Assembly: GCA_032209605.1 (NCBI GenBank) | Contig: JASFXZ010000001.1 | Coordinates: forward strand, 14,588,256-14,652,255 | Direction of reading: 5' to 3' | From: Mactromeris polynyma | Taxonomy: Eukaryota > Mollusca > Bivalvia > Venerida > Mactridae | DNA: 64,000 nt | Part shown: positions 11,330-24,439 of the stretch, piece by piece | How positions within the stretch are numbered: position 1 is the first letter of the stretch | How the letters are laid out: each line of letters begins with the position of its first letter | Notes under the pieces: generated by a model | Databases searched by the model: none | Told to the model about the DNA's origin: nothing | The model's input: only the letters and a program-made list of their open reading frames with translations | Translations under genes and position numbers: made by a program

Positions 11330-13370
11330 TGGAAACTGTCAAATGACAACAGTCAGGTACCTGTCCTGAAGTACTTTATCGGAAGCCGTCGAATGACAAC
11401 TGTCAGGTATCTGTCCTGAATTACTTTATCGGAAGCCGTCAAATGATAACTGTCAGGTACCTGTCCTGAAGTACTTTATTGGAAGCTGACAAATGACAAC
11501 TGTCGGGTATCTGTCCTGAAGTACTTAATTGGAAGCTGTCAAGTGATAACTGTTAGGTACCTGTCCTGAAGTACTGTATTGGAAGCTGTCAAGTGATAAC
11601 TGTCTTTATGGGAAACTGTTGAATGATAACAGTATGGTATCTGTCATTTAGTACTTTATGGGAAGCTGTTAAATGATAACTGTCAAATACCTGCCCTTAA
11701 GTTCTTTATGGAAAAACTGTCAATGATAAGTGTCATTGTCTTTGAATACTTTTTGGGAAACTGTCAACTGATAAGTGTCATGTACCTGTCTTTGAGTACT
11801 TTATTTGGAACTGTCAAATGATTAGTGTCATGTACCTGTCTTAGAGTATGTTATAGGCAACTGTCAAATGATAAGTGTCCTGTCTTTGAGTACTTTATGG
11901 GAAACTGTCATATGATAACTTTCAGGTAACTGTCTGTAACTTTCTGAGAAACTGTCAAATGATATCTTTCAGGCACCCGTCTTTAACTACTTTATGGATA
12001 CTTGTAAAATGGTAACTGTCATGTACCTGTCATTAAGTACTTTTAGGGAAACTGCCAAATGATAACTGTCAGGTACTTGCCTGTAACTATTTTATGGGAA
12101 ATTGTTAAATGATAATTGTCAGGTACCTGTCTGTAACTATTTTATGGGAAATTGTTAAATGATAATTGTCAGGTACTTGCCTGTAACTATTTTATGGGAA
12201 ATTGTCAAATGATAATTGTCAGGTACCTGTCTGTAACTTCTTTATGGGAAATTGTCAAATGATAACTGTCAGGTACCTGTCTGTAACTATTTTATGGGAA
12301 ATTGTCAAATGATAACTGTCAGGTACTTGCCTGTAACTATTTTATGGGAAATTGTCAAATGATAATTGTCAGGTACCTGTCTGTAACTATTTTATGGGAA
12401 ATTGTCAAATGATAATTGTCAGGTACCTGTCTGTAACTATTTTATGGGAAATTGTCAAATGATAATTGTCAGGTACTTGCCTGTAACTATTTTATGGGAA
12501 ATTGTTAAATGATAATTGTCAGGTACCTGTCTGTAACTATTTTATGGGAAATTGTCAAATGATAATTGTCAGGTACCTGTCTGTAACTATTTTATGGGAA
12601 ATTGTCAAATGATAATTGTCAGGTACCTGTCTGTAACTATTTTATGGGAAATTGTTAAATGATAATTGTCAGGTACCTGTCTGTAACTATTTTATGGGAA
12701 ATTGTCAAATGATAATTGTCAGGTACTTGCCTGTAACTATTTTATGGGAAATTGTTAAATGATAATTGTCAGGTACCTGTCTGTAACTATTTTATGGGAA
12801 ATTGTCAAATGATAATTGTCAGGTACCTGTCTGTAACTATTTTATGGGAAATTGTCAAATGATAATTGTCAGGTACTTGCCTGTAACTATTTTATGGGAA
12901 ATTGTCAAATGATAATTGTCAGGTACCTGTCTGTAACTTCTTTATGGGAAATTGTCAAATGATAACTGTCAGGTACCTGTCTGTAACTATTTTATGGGAA
13001 ATTGTCAAATGATAACTGTCAGGTACTTGCCTGTAACTATTTTATGGGAAATTGTCAAATGATAATTGTCAGGTACCTGTCTGTAACTATTTTATGGGAA
13101 ATTGTCAAATGATAACTGTCAGGTACCTGTCTGTAACTACTTTATGGGAAATTGTCAAATGATAACTGTCAGGTACCTGTCTGTAACTTCTTTATGGGAA
13201 ATTGTCAAATGATAACTGTCAGGTACCTGTCTGTAACTATTTTATGGGAAATTGTTACATGATAACTGTCGGGTACCTGTCTGTAACTACTTTATGGGAA
13301 ATTGTCAAATGATAACTGTCAGGTGCCTATCTCTAAGTACTTTATGGGAAATTGTGATAACTGTTTGATA
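11330..13370 (+). repeat. 50-bp minisatellite with higher-order structure
   Basis: About 41 units. The consensus contains AGGTACCTGTCTGTAACTAT and TTTATGGGAAATTGTCAAAT, then GATAATTGTC. Two variants (AGGTACCTGT and AGGTACTTGC) alternate, and a rare variant CTGTAACTTC recurs at 12231 and 12931, exactly 14 units apart in the same neighbourhood. The left 700 bases are much more diverged than the right. Confidence 0.92.
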
Positions 13371-16300
13371 CTTGAGCTTCATTATTTTACAAGACATTTC
13401 ATGGGTTGACTGTACAGTCCCTGTTTTGCATTTGTATCTGTTATTCTCTACTTTCTTTTAGAAACTATCAAAGGGTAATTGTCAGGTACCTGTTAGTACG
13501 GCCTGCCATAGGCTTTCTGTCGTTTATTTCTTCACAAGAATTTCTGTCAATTTAAATGTAGCTAAATGTTGAGAACCTTTCAAGTGATAAGGGTCAGTTA
13601 CACTAAAAATCTGTGCACTTCTGACACTATCTGAAGCTTACAGTTTATAAAATTGTCCATGGTTGATTTCTGAAATAAAAATAGTGACTGATGTGATTTC
13701 AGTTTGAGATTGCTCGTTTAAGACAGCTTTTTTTGTTTTATTGAAATTTTGTATTAAACATTATTTTTATTGTTCAAGGTATTTATTATTTATTTATGCA
13801 TGTAGGTTTTTGATTAGTTGTTTATGAAGTCTGGCCCTATATACTTTGCTTGTATTTATTATTTCATGTTGTGTTTGTTAGATTAAAGAACTATTCAGAT
13901 GTTACTGTATAGATAAATTACTTATTGTATATTTTGTAAATAGTATTGTGTGATTATTTATTTTTTTCTAAAATGATGAAAGCCAATTATAATATATTAC
14001 GCATTGATGTTTATAATGCAAATTGATCAAATAATTAATTATGCATGTATTTTGTCATGTGTCTCATGTACATAAATGTCATTTATAAGCAAGATCTACA
14101 GTCCACTCAGAGTAAGGTCCCTTTGTTATGGTGAAAAACTAATGTGTCTTCTGAGTGTCTATCAGATTGTCAAAGAAAATCTAGTAGTTCTGTAAGTATG
14201 TGCTGAAAATATGCTTCATATTTATGATGAGCTAGAAATGCTTGGGGTTCAAAGCACTTTTTGTTTGATTACCCTATGAAACTGGCTTTAACTGATTATT
14301 TTGCTCTTCTGTGCTAGACAAAACTTGAAAAAATATATACGTATTTGAACCACTCCAAATGCAGAACAGTTGTAAACAATTTGTGAGGCAGTCAGCCAAT
14401 GGAAATATATTTCGGAAATATTAACCAATGGACGTAGTGCTTACAATAGCAGTATTCTCAAGCAGTTTTGAATCCTCTGCAGTAAAATTTCTTAATGTTG
14501 TTTATATTGTCATGAAAGAACTGTATGTATGTCATGTAAGATTGGAAACCAATGTTCGTACTTTAATTGTTTCTCTTGACTTTGGTGTGCCTTAGGCATT
14601 ATGCCAAAACGGAGTCCGAAACTAGAGCAGAATTTGACTGTATACTATGTGTAGACTTAGGAGTATGGACTGAGTCAAAGTAATACAATAGACTGGGTTG
14701 GCATATTGTAGAACTTTGTGCTGGGCCTTAGTATTATAGACTGGAACAGAATAATACTGATGGGGTCAAAATTATGTTGAAACGGGATGTGATATATCTT
14801 AGTATTTATGGGAATATGTGGTTTGGGGTCATACAGAGATCAATCTTGTGAAAACATAAATTTAAGGAGAAAATGCTTTGATTTGATGCAACAAGTAATG
14901 GCTAGTTCAGAATATTGAGATTTTGTTACTGTATTACAAACTTGATTGGAGTAATATCTACTTGTTATTAGTGAAACCAGAACAGGGTCAGGGTGTTTGT
15001 AATAAATTCTAAGTCTATGCTTTATGCTTCAATGTCTTGATTGAATATTTAAATGTATGGCTCTGACAGCAGTGAAATTGATCCTACTTGGGAACAGTAA
15101 TTTAACTCTATAACAAGCAGAATGTAACTGTGCACTACTCAAAAACAAACTGATTCTTTACAAAGTTTACGAGGCCGTTCTTTGGAAATAGTTTGGGGTA
15201 CCCTAACAGACCTACCAAGTTTGGCTCCCACTGAGATTTTGAAGCATGCAGGTATGTATAGAAAAGAACTGTATTATAAATCTGAAGTATCACCGAGTCA
15301 AATATTTGGGTAGGAGTACATCTACAAGTAATCTGTTAAGGATGGCTCAATGGTCGGTCTTGTTTCATTGTGTTAGTTTCCTATACAAAGTTCTCACATC
15401 TACAATATTTACCTCCTTTGTTCTGAATTGTCGGCCATTTTAATTTCCTTAAAGTTTATGGGGAATATAATGTAAACGATGATTAACTAATCGGATGTAT
15501 AAAAAATAACTTATCCATTATGCTCATGTGTGCATTTGGCTCAGTAAGTTGAAGAAAAAGTGTTTGTCACGGGCAAATTCTGTTGGTATTTTCTCAATTA
15601 TCTCATATTTGGAAATTACTCCTATAAGGGCTTGTCAGTTTTGCCTATCAGAATGGCCGACTGTTAAGCACAAGAGAGGTAAATGTTGTAGATGTGGGAA
15701 CTATGTATTTCTAATCATGGTCTGAAGGTAGTGAATAGTGTTTTACTTACATTTGAAGTGAAAGTGAAAGTAATGATTAGTTCAATGTTGTGAAGTAGTT
15801 ATATCGGCGGTAGTGAATAGTTTCTTGTTGCTGTAGTGTTTATTGTAAGAATTAACAATAATCCTGTTTATTTTGTGAGTAGGAGTGACTGACTTTAATA
15901 CATCATTCAAATTATCAAAATCATGTATAATATACATGACTATGATTGTGTCAAACTGCACCTGCTTAGAGTGGACTGTAGCATCCTTTTTTTCTCATTA
16001 TTTCTGGTCTCTACAATTTGAGAATTATTTGTTGGGGGTAAAACAAACATATATAGTACATGTTTGCTATTCATTACTTTTTAAATCACATAGACATTGC
16101 TAAGGATCCATTGCAAAATGTTTTCACTCGTCATGATTAAAATCATACATTCAGACAGTGTTACATATCTCAACTAAATTCCAACATTTTTTTATATTGA
16201 AATGCTGTATAATATTATGACAGTTTTTTTGTTGCTAGATTTATGATGAAATTTAGTAAATGCTCTGAAGTGTTTAATATTTTTTAATCCTTAGCATATT

Positions 16301-16466
16301 TTAAGTCATATATTTAGGATAATGGCCATTCTTTCAGCATCTTGAAATGTTCAAAGTACATTCCTGTAGATTGTGTACAAAGTACTTGTTGTTTTTAAAT
16401 ATTTTTTGTTGTGTATTTAAACAAATAAGCAATACAGTATACATGTATTATATAACTGGTAGTTTT
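13371..16466. other. AT-rich intergenic DNA
   Basis: About 3.1 kb with only short open frames of no family resemblance and no codon-like pattern. Nothing else supportable. Confidence 0.5.
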
Positions 16467-17332
16467 TAGCTCTACTGGCCAAAGGCCAGTGAGCTTATGT
16501 CATGGCGAATTGTCTTTTGTGTGCGTGTCCTTCCATGCGTCAGTCGTTTACTTTGAGTGGTCCTCTTTCGTTCAAATGGTTAGGGTATGTTTCATAAGAA
16601 GGTCACAAGAGCAAAAAATATGTTTCATAATTGAAAACTTTAAAAATCTTCTTGTCCAGAACCATTAAGCCCAGAGCATTCATATTTAGTATGTAACATT
16701 GTCTTGTGGTCCCCTACCAAGATTGTTCAAATCATGTCCCTGTGGTCTATATTGGCCCTGCCCCGGTGTCACATGTTTTACAAAAACCTGATAGGGAATA
16801 TCTTCTTGTCCAGAACCAAATGGGGCAGAGCCTTCATGTTTGGTACGAGACATTGTCTTGTGGTCCCCTACCAAGATTGTTCAAATTAAGCCCCTGTGGT
16901 TAAAACTGGCCCCCACTCAAGGTCACATGCTTTCCATGGACTTGTATAGGGACATGTTTAAAGATCTTTTTCTTTGAAACCACATGGGCTAGGGCTTTAA
17001 TGTTTGGTATATAGCATTGTCTAGTGGTCTTCTACCAAGGTTGTTCAAATTATGTCCCAAAATATTGGCCCCACCCCAAGGTACACTTGTTGTGTAAACT
17101 TGACAGCCCAGGGTTTGGTATTTAATATGTAGCATTGTTGTGTGGTCTCTTTCCAAGATTGTTCAGATTATGCCCCTAGGGTCAAAACAAACCCACTCTG
17201 GAGTCGCATGTTTTCTATAGAGTTATATATAGGAAGTAACTTCAAAAATCATCTAGTCCTCAATCATGCTAATCAAAGGTCTATGTGCACCATGTAGCCA
17301 GTAGAGTGTCTGGTTCTCTTGGGTCTCTTGTT
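16467..17332 (+). repeat. dispersed bivalve-type repeat with internal ~154-bp units
   Basis: Begins TAGCTCTACTGGCCAAAGG and ends near GTAGCCAGTAGAG, whose inverse resembles the start. Inside, a unit starting CTTCTTGTCCAGAACC and continuing GGTCCCCTACCAAGATTGTT recurs about four times at spacings near 150 bases, increasingly diverged. I recognise this repeat type as common in bivalve genomes. The short open frames inside are incidental. Confidence 0.55.
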
Positions 17333-17663
17333 TACGTTATGTTAGGTGTCTGTTAATGATGATATGGAAGTTAATATGCATTTCAATATTTGTGAGTCTG
17401 TTTTTGGGCTATAAAATTGATTTTTAAAGTTTTATTTGATGTGTTTATTTATTGAAATGTGGCAGATTTAAGTTGTTTTATCGAAATCTGAAAAAAGAGC
17501 TTTCTAGAGGATGCACATGAATTAAATAGTATTTTAAATATGAAGATTTAAACAAATTTTATATATGTTACTTTTTATACATAAGTTATACTAGTATGTT
17601 ATCATCTCTTTAGCACATGTAAGTGACATATTATCTAATGCACCTATCAATGGTTTGCTCCAA

Positions 17664-17911
17664 TATGGGGATGGGGCTTACACAACCCGGGGGACATGAC
17701 AAACTGCAAATATTTGTTGTCTATTTACAACAACTGGAGCAAGGAGTTGTGTCAAAATCCTAGGAACAAAGGTCTTATAGACATTGGAAGCCACTCTTGA
17801 GAAATTTTGGGCCAGTATATATCCTGGGTGGCAGTCTTATTTGACTTACTAAAATCCTGCCTGTTGGAAATAATGTGTGGTTAATTGTCTCCTTCACAGC
17901 CCCGCCCCATA
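17664..17911. mobile_element. possible MITE with TATGGGG ends
   Basis: The left end TATGGGGATGGGGCTTAC is an imperfect inverted match to the right end (reverse complement TATGGGGCGGGGCTGTGA). No clear target duplication was found, so this remains tentative. Confidence 0.3.
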
Positions 17912-20904
17912 GACAATGATAGGATGAATAGTATCCACTAATAAATATTTATAAATGCAAAATGTAAGATTTCTAGGATGCAAAATAAGAATTTAGCATG
18001 ATATTATTTAATTTAAGCATGATCTTCAATCAATTGTCTTCAATCAAAGGGTATTTCCCTATCAAAATGAGTTTTAAAACACTCTAAAATGATATTGAAA
18101 AGACATACCACAGGTACAAAAATGTGTGCTTTAAATTGTACTGAGTATAATATTGTTGGTTGGATATTAGTTTCATGTTGGGTAAATGTGCTATTAAACA
18201 ATAATCTAAAATGATTCAAAGTGCTAAAATTACCTATGCATTTTAAGTTTGTCTTGCATGTAACCATTGTTATTTGCATAGTTTTGGTGTAAAAACATAG
18301 TTTTCAATAAACGGTGCTTTAATTGACTATGTCAAAACAAAGGTTGTTCAAATTAACATTTTCAAAAGTTTTCATTATATAATTTTGTTAAATTTTCCAT
18401 CAAGTGTTACCAGAGCATGGCTTGTAATCATTCTATAACACAGCATGGCATTTCCATGGACTGTTCTCCCTTTCCCTATTAGAAGGTGTGCCCCTTTATT
18501 TTCTTAAAGTTGAAAAATTCTGCTGTGTTCTGTTGCAGAACTAATATATTGTGCTCTATGTTAGATAAACATCTGTTGTAATGGTATCATGTATTTTGCC
18601 ATCTTAAGATGACATCTTGCGTTTGCTGGGTGAAAGTTAGGAAAACGTTTTGGCTTGGGTCACTAGAGCACTGTGTCGGTGGGGGGGGGGGGGGGGTCCA
18701 GATGTTTGCAACATGCAGGTGCATTAATTAGAACAAGTTTTGTACAGTTGCAATTAAAAAGCTGGACTGTGTGACTCTGCCGCTTTTAAGATCTGTTTGC
18801 TGTAGGAAGTGCAAATTGCATGTATATATTGAAATGTTCATTGAGTTTCTGGTACACAAAAATCATTAGATGTAGATATTAAATGCTGTGTTGAGTATAG
18901 ATCACTTCAGGTTGTATTCATTTAAATATAACTATTTAATGAATATGCAAACAGATGACAATTGAATACTTTATCAAAGAGATATACAAGGGTGTGAATT
19001 ATAATTCATATATAACTCGTATTTGCATAATTCTAGTTTTCCAGTTATTGTCAGCAGATATATTCTTATACAATGTCAAAAGCGCATACGTCACCATCTT
19101 CATTAACACAGTTTCGTGGCCAGTATTATGAACTAAATTTTCATACAAATTTCCATATTTAGCTCTGAACTTTTTTTATTATTTATTTTATTATTTATTT
19201 TATTATGTTCATAGCTAAGTCATATTATATAGACCATTCATTGTACAATGTAGTGCCCAATTATGACTGATTTCTTATAATTTGTAGCTGGTACAGTTGT
19301 ACTGTATTGAAGCCTTGATATGCTTTCATATATAGGTCAGTTTCATTCTTTAAATTCTCAAGTTCATTTTTCAAAGTACCATAACGAGTGGAAACAGCTC
19401 TATGCAAACGTGTATGCTTTTGGAGGATTGATTTCCTTGGCAAAAAGTGTTCATTTATTTCAGTTTTCTTTTTTTGCTTTTTTGGTCAGTTATTTTTAAA
19501 TTTATTTTTATGTTAATACTGAAAGAAGAGATATGTACATATGCTACTGTTTTATCAATTTGTAATGCTATTATGAAGTTTATTTAATTTGTACTTTGAA
19601 ATTTATCAATTCCTTTGAGTTCTGTTATTTTTGTGTGGATTTTTACACCCTTGCTTTTTAAAAGATATTTTCGGTGACTAAAACTTGCCACATACATGAG
19701 ATGCATTTCCTAAAATCTGTTAAATATACAATTTCTAGGCTTACTACTTGAGTGCAAAATCATTTGGTCTTTAGCTTACATCCCTTGTGTTGGTTGCAAG
19801 TTGTTATTGGCCTGAATTTGACTAATTCTGTGATTAATCTTATCTGCAATATTTTGATAATTTCTTATCATTAGCCAACAGGTTGTATTTCATTAAAATA
19901 GGTTTTATACATTTTATAATTTATATCTGAAATATATTTTTATGTAATACTTACAATGGCGATTTATTTCTCATTCATACATGTTGTGATTCTAGAAAAA
20001 ACCCGCTTGATTTTGATTGTTAGTAGGCAGTTGCTACAAAAGGATTAGTCTCAAAAGTCTGTAGTTACTGATCCTTCAATTAAATACCTGCGTTTTGTCC
20101 TACTGTCCTACAGGGCAACATCCCCACTCCTTTAGTCACACCACAGAATGTGTTAGACAATCCTAACCCTGGGACATGGAGTCAAGGCTGAATCCTGCAC
20201 TCTAGAGGTATTCTACGCACTGAGAAATCATTGGGATGAAATCTCGGGCTATGTCTTTTTTCATAATGGTGTTTCTAAGTGGGCCAGACGAAATTCTGCA
20301 TGTCAAGTATTATGTATAAAGTCCACTGTATGCCCACTGCAACTGTGGTTGGCAAAACATGGATAAGAGCATTAACAAAGGCATGTCAGGTTATATGCTT
20401 TGTCTTTGGGACCATTCATTATTGCATTTGTAAAAGAACATGATAGGCATTAATTGTTACAAAGGTATTCGCATCATTTGTTTACTCTTTGCTTTGAATC
20501 TCAATAAAGTGATACATCTTTATGGCTGGGAGTAATAATTCTGAACTATTTTTTATTTAATTTCTCAAAATTTAGGTAAATTTGATTAACTCTAATTTGC
20601 AATCATCTCAGTGTGTAAATGTATTCCATTAATTCACTCCAGTTACAAATATTCCAGATATACATTGTATTAGATATACATAATTATTTGCAAGTCATAC
20701 CAACATTTATAATTTTGATATTGGTATGAAGTCTGTGCATGTAGCTGGGTTATCAGCTGTATTTAATATGCAAAAATGTCAAATTATTGTACCAAAATCT
20801 ATGGTTCTATGTTATTTTATTTAATACTAATTTTTGACTAATTTTAGATTTCATTTGCAATAGTTGTTACAATCCTATGAAATTATGACGTTGATTTCAT
20901 TTCA
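17912..20904. other. AT-rich intergenic DNA with a G16 run
   Basis: No supportable gene. A homopolymer of 16 G occurs at 18681-18696. Otherwise AT-rich sequence with no array or terminal repeats seen. Confidence 0.5.
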
Positions 20905-22495
20905 AATTAATGACTGTAGCCAACTTTAACTCTCTACTTTAATGGCTGTAGCCAACATTTACTTTCTAATTTAATGGCTGTAGCCAACATTTACTTTCTG
21001 TTGTAATGGCTGTAGCCAACATTTACTTTCTTATTTAATGGCTGTAGCCAACATTTACTTTCTAATTTAATGGCTGTAGCCAACTTTTATTTTCTAATTT
21101 AATGGCTGTAGCCAACATTTATTTTCTAATTTAATGGCTGTAGCCAACTTTTATTTTCTAATTTAATGGCTGTAGCCAACTTTTATTTTCTAATTTAATG
21201 GCTGTAGCCAACATTTATTTTCTAATTTAATGGCTGTAGCCAACATTTACTTTCTAATTTAATGGCTGTAGCCAACTTTTATTTTCTAATTTAATGGCTG
21301 TAGCCAACTTTTATTTTCTAATTTAATGGCTGTAGCCAACTTTTATTTTCTAATTTAATGGCTGTAGCCAACTTTTATTTTCTAATTTAATGGCTGTAGC
21401 CAACATTTATTTTCTAATTTAATGGCTGTAGCCAACATTTACTTTCTAATTTAATGGCTGTAGCCAACTTTTATTTTCTAATTTAATGGCTGTAGCCAAC
21501 TTTTATTTTCTAATTTAATGGCTGTAGCCAACATTTATTTTCTAATTTAATGGCTGTAGCCAATATTTATTTTCTAATTTAATGGCTGTAGCCAACTTTT
21601 ATTTTCTAATTTAATGGCTGTAGCCAACATTTATTTTCTAATTTAATGGCTGTAGCCAACATTTACTTTCTAATTTAATGGCTGTAGCCAACTTTTATTT
21701 TCTAATTTAATGGCTGTAGCCAACTTTTATTTTCTAATTTAATGGCTGTAGCCAATATTTATTTTCTAATTTAATGGCTGTAGCCAACATTTACTTTCTA
21801 ATTTAATGGCTGTAGCCAACTTCTATTTTCTAATTTAATGGCTGTAGCCAACATTTATTTTCTAATTTAATGGCTGTAGCCAACATTTACTTTCTAATTT
21901 AATGGCTGTAGCCAACTTCTATTTTCTAATTTAATGGCTGTAGCCAACATTTATTTTCTAATTTAATGGCTGTAGCCAACATTTACTTTCTAATTTAATG
22001 GCTGTAGCCAACTTCTATTTTCTAATTTAATGGCTGTAGCCAACATTTATTTTCTAATTTAATGGCTGTAGCCAACTTCTATTTACTAATTTAATGGCTG
22101 TAGCCAACTTCTATTTTCTAATTTAATGGCTGTAGCCAACATTTATTTTCTAATTTAATGGCTGTAGCCAACATTTATTTTCTAATTTAATGGCTGTAGC
22201 CAACATTTATTTTCTAATGGTTGTAGCCAATGTTTACTCTCTAATTTAATGGCTGTAGCCAACATTTACTTCCTAATTTAATGGCTGTAGCCAACATTTA
22301 ATCTCAATTTTAATGGCTGTTGTCAATGTTCACTTTCTAATATAATGGCTGTAGCCAATATTTACTCCATAATTTAATGGCTGTTGGCAAGCTATACACT
22401 CTAATTTGATGGCGGTTGCCATCATTTACTCTGTAATTTAGTGACAGAAGTCAACACTTACTCCTTAATTTAATGGCTATAGCCAAAATATGTAG
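20905..22495 (+). repeat. 32-bp minisatellite (TAATGGCTGTAGCCAA)
   Basis: About 49 units containing TTAATGGCTGTAGCCAAC followed by ATTTATTTTCTAAT or close variants. Variants ACATTTAC, ACTTTTAT, ACATTTAT and ACTTCTAT are ordered non-randomly; near 21820-22050 they form a 96-bp (3-unit) higher-order repeat. The last ~250 bases are diverged. Confidence 0.92.
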
Positions 22496-22818
22496 GTTTT
22501 AGTTTCTGAAAAAGTGGGCTTTTGATTAGTTTAATGAATACGAATATATAACGCTGTGAAATGTTAGAAATAATCTGCTAGAAGTAAAGATTTCACAGTA
22601 TTGCTTTAATTTGGTACAATAATCTATAAATTGATATAAATTTGAAATTCCGTTTGTTTATGACATTATTATATTATAGTTATGTTTGATTTTGGGTTAA
22701 AACTGAATTTCTATCTATAGCATTATTTGATCACTGTAAAATGTGTATGAATGTTATGTAATATATGTCAAAATGATTTTGTGTAGAAATTGTTAAATAT
22801 ATTGGAATGATTCAGAAA

Positions 22819-22824
22819 AATAAA
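22819..22824 (+). promoter_or_regulatory. isolated AATAAA followed by GT-rich DNA
   Basis: AATAAA followed about 25 bases later by TTGTTTGTTTG. It could be a poly(A) signal, but no transcript is known to reach it. Confidence 0.2.
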
Positions 22825-23005
22825 GTCTGCTAATATTGTGAAACTTGTTTGTTTGTTTAGACCTCAGATCTAATGAATTTCCTCCTATTATACAGCCCTT
22901 AAGTTTTAGGTAAGACAGATCAACATAACTGTCTCAAGGCAGAACATTTCCTGGTGCATCATCTTAATATTTTATTCAAATTTTTAAAGGGAAAGAGAGA
23001 AATTA

Positions 23006-23525
23006 TTAGCTCTCCTGAGCACAAGGTGAGCCACAGTAATTAAGAGCAGTTGTCTCCTTTGGGTTTGAATCCATACAATGTCATAACATCACTGGTTTTT
23101 CATTATCAAGCCAGGAAATCCTTATAGGCAAATGTTTTGCCGATATCAAAATTCCATCATGTTCTGAATGCAAGAAATCCAATCATCACCTGAGCACCTT
23201 GTTAATTCTCTAGAGGTGACATTTTGTGCCTGATCTACATGAAACTTGGTCAAGATGTTTGTCTCAATGAAATGAAGGTCTAGAACGAATTTGGGTCATT
23301 TTACAAAACTAGGTCACATAGTTAATAAAAACCCTTTGATAAAACTGGAGATCACATGTTTTACCTATCTGTATGAAACTTGATCAGAATGTTTGTCTCA
23401 GTGAAATACTGGTCATGTTTGAAACTGGGTCATTACTAGCCACATTGCATGAAAAATCATGAAAGTTCCACATTTTCTTAAGTACTCATGTGAACGATAC
23501 AGGGTCATGATGGCCCTCTTGTTTT
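23006..23525 (+). repeat. dispersed bivalve-type repeat (CTCTCCTGAGCAC...)
   Basis: Starts TAGCTCTCCTGAGCACAAGG, contains about 100-base internal units with ATGAAACTTG and GAATGTTTGTCTCA, and ends GGGTCATGATGGCCCTCTTG. An inverted partial copy of the terminal part begins near 63910 at the window end. Non-coding. Confidence 0.55.
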
Positions 23526-24420
23526 CTTGCAAGAATGCCCAATTCCCCTATGCCACTGTTAGTTTGTGTCTCTATCTACATGCCATATATACATCAGTAC
23601 AAGCATACTTTCATCTTGTACAGCTTATTGTAATGTTTTTATGACACCAACAACCAGCATCACAAGGCCGCTTTTCAATGATTTATTTCTTTTCTTGAAG
23701 AAAACAGGCTTAAAATGATTTGAAATTGACTAGAATGTTAGCCGTATTATGTTGGCCATATTTGTGAACTAAGTGCATATATATATATAGGTTATTCTCA
23801 TTGTAGTTCTGTTTCTAGTAATCTACCTGCTACATTTAGTTTTGTATTGCCACTGAGTGCAAGCTAGCATTAGTCTAATCTTCTTTAGCTGTTATATTAG
23901 ACAGTGCTGCTTCATTAAACTGTTGCGCTTTGCTTTCATTAGACAATCATTGAACATAACTCTGATCTTCTGAAGCATTATAATGCTGTTAGATACATGA
24001 CCTCCAAATGTCTACTTCTGTTGTCATATCAGTCTATATGACTCGCCTTTCTTTTCAACCACAATGTAGCATTGACACATGTTTAAAGCATTATTCTTTC
24101 TGTTCTCTAAAGCTTTACAATAAGGTTATATAGTACTTTGATCAACTGCATTTAGGCAGTTCTTGTCAGCAGTAGTCTGGAATATTGTAGTTCATTGTAA
24201 ACATAATTATGTCAAAAGCATTTTATTTCATTTTGTCTTTCACTTACATTGTCCTATGAATAAGCTTTTCAAGATACTTGAGTCTTTGGTAGTGGCTGGT
24301 ATAATATTTTAACTTATGGGTGGAAATGAAGGAGGTTGGTGCGATACAACAGTTCAAGTTACATTGTCACATTGTTCAGTCTCATTATACACAGTATGTT
24401 AATTTGATTCATTTTAGAGT
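23526..24420. other. AT-rich spacer
   Basis: No gene or array is visible. It runs into the first, irregular units of the 40-bp satellite. Confidence 0.5.
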
Positions 24421-24439
24421 CGCAACACTTGTGGTACGG

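Noticed and set aside
16686..16903. Overlapping 60-65-codon frames on both strands
   Set aside because: They lie inside the dispersed repeat with ~154-bp units and simply reflect it.
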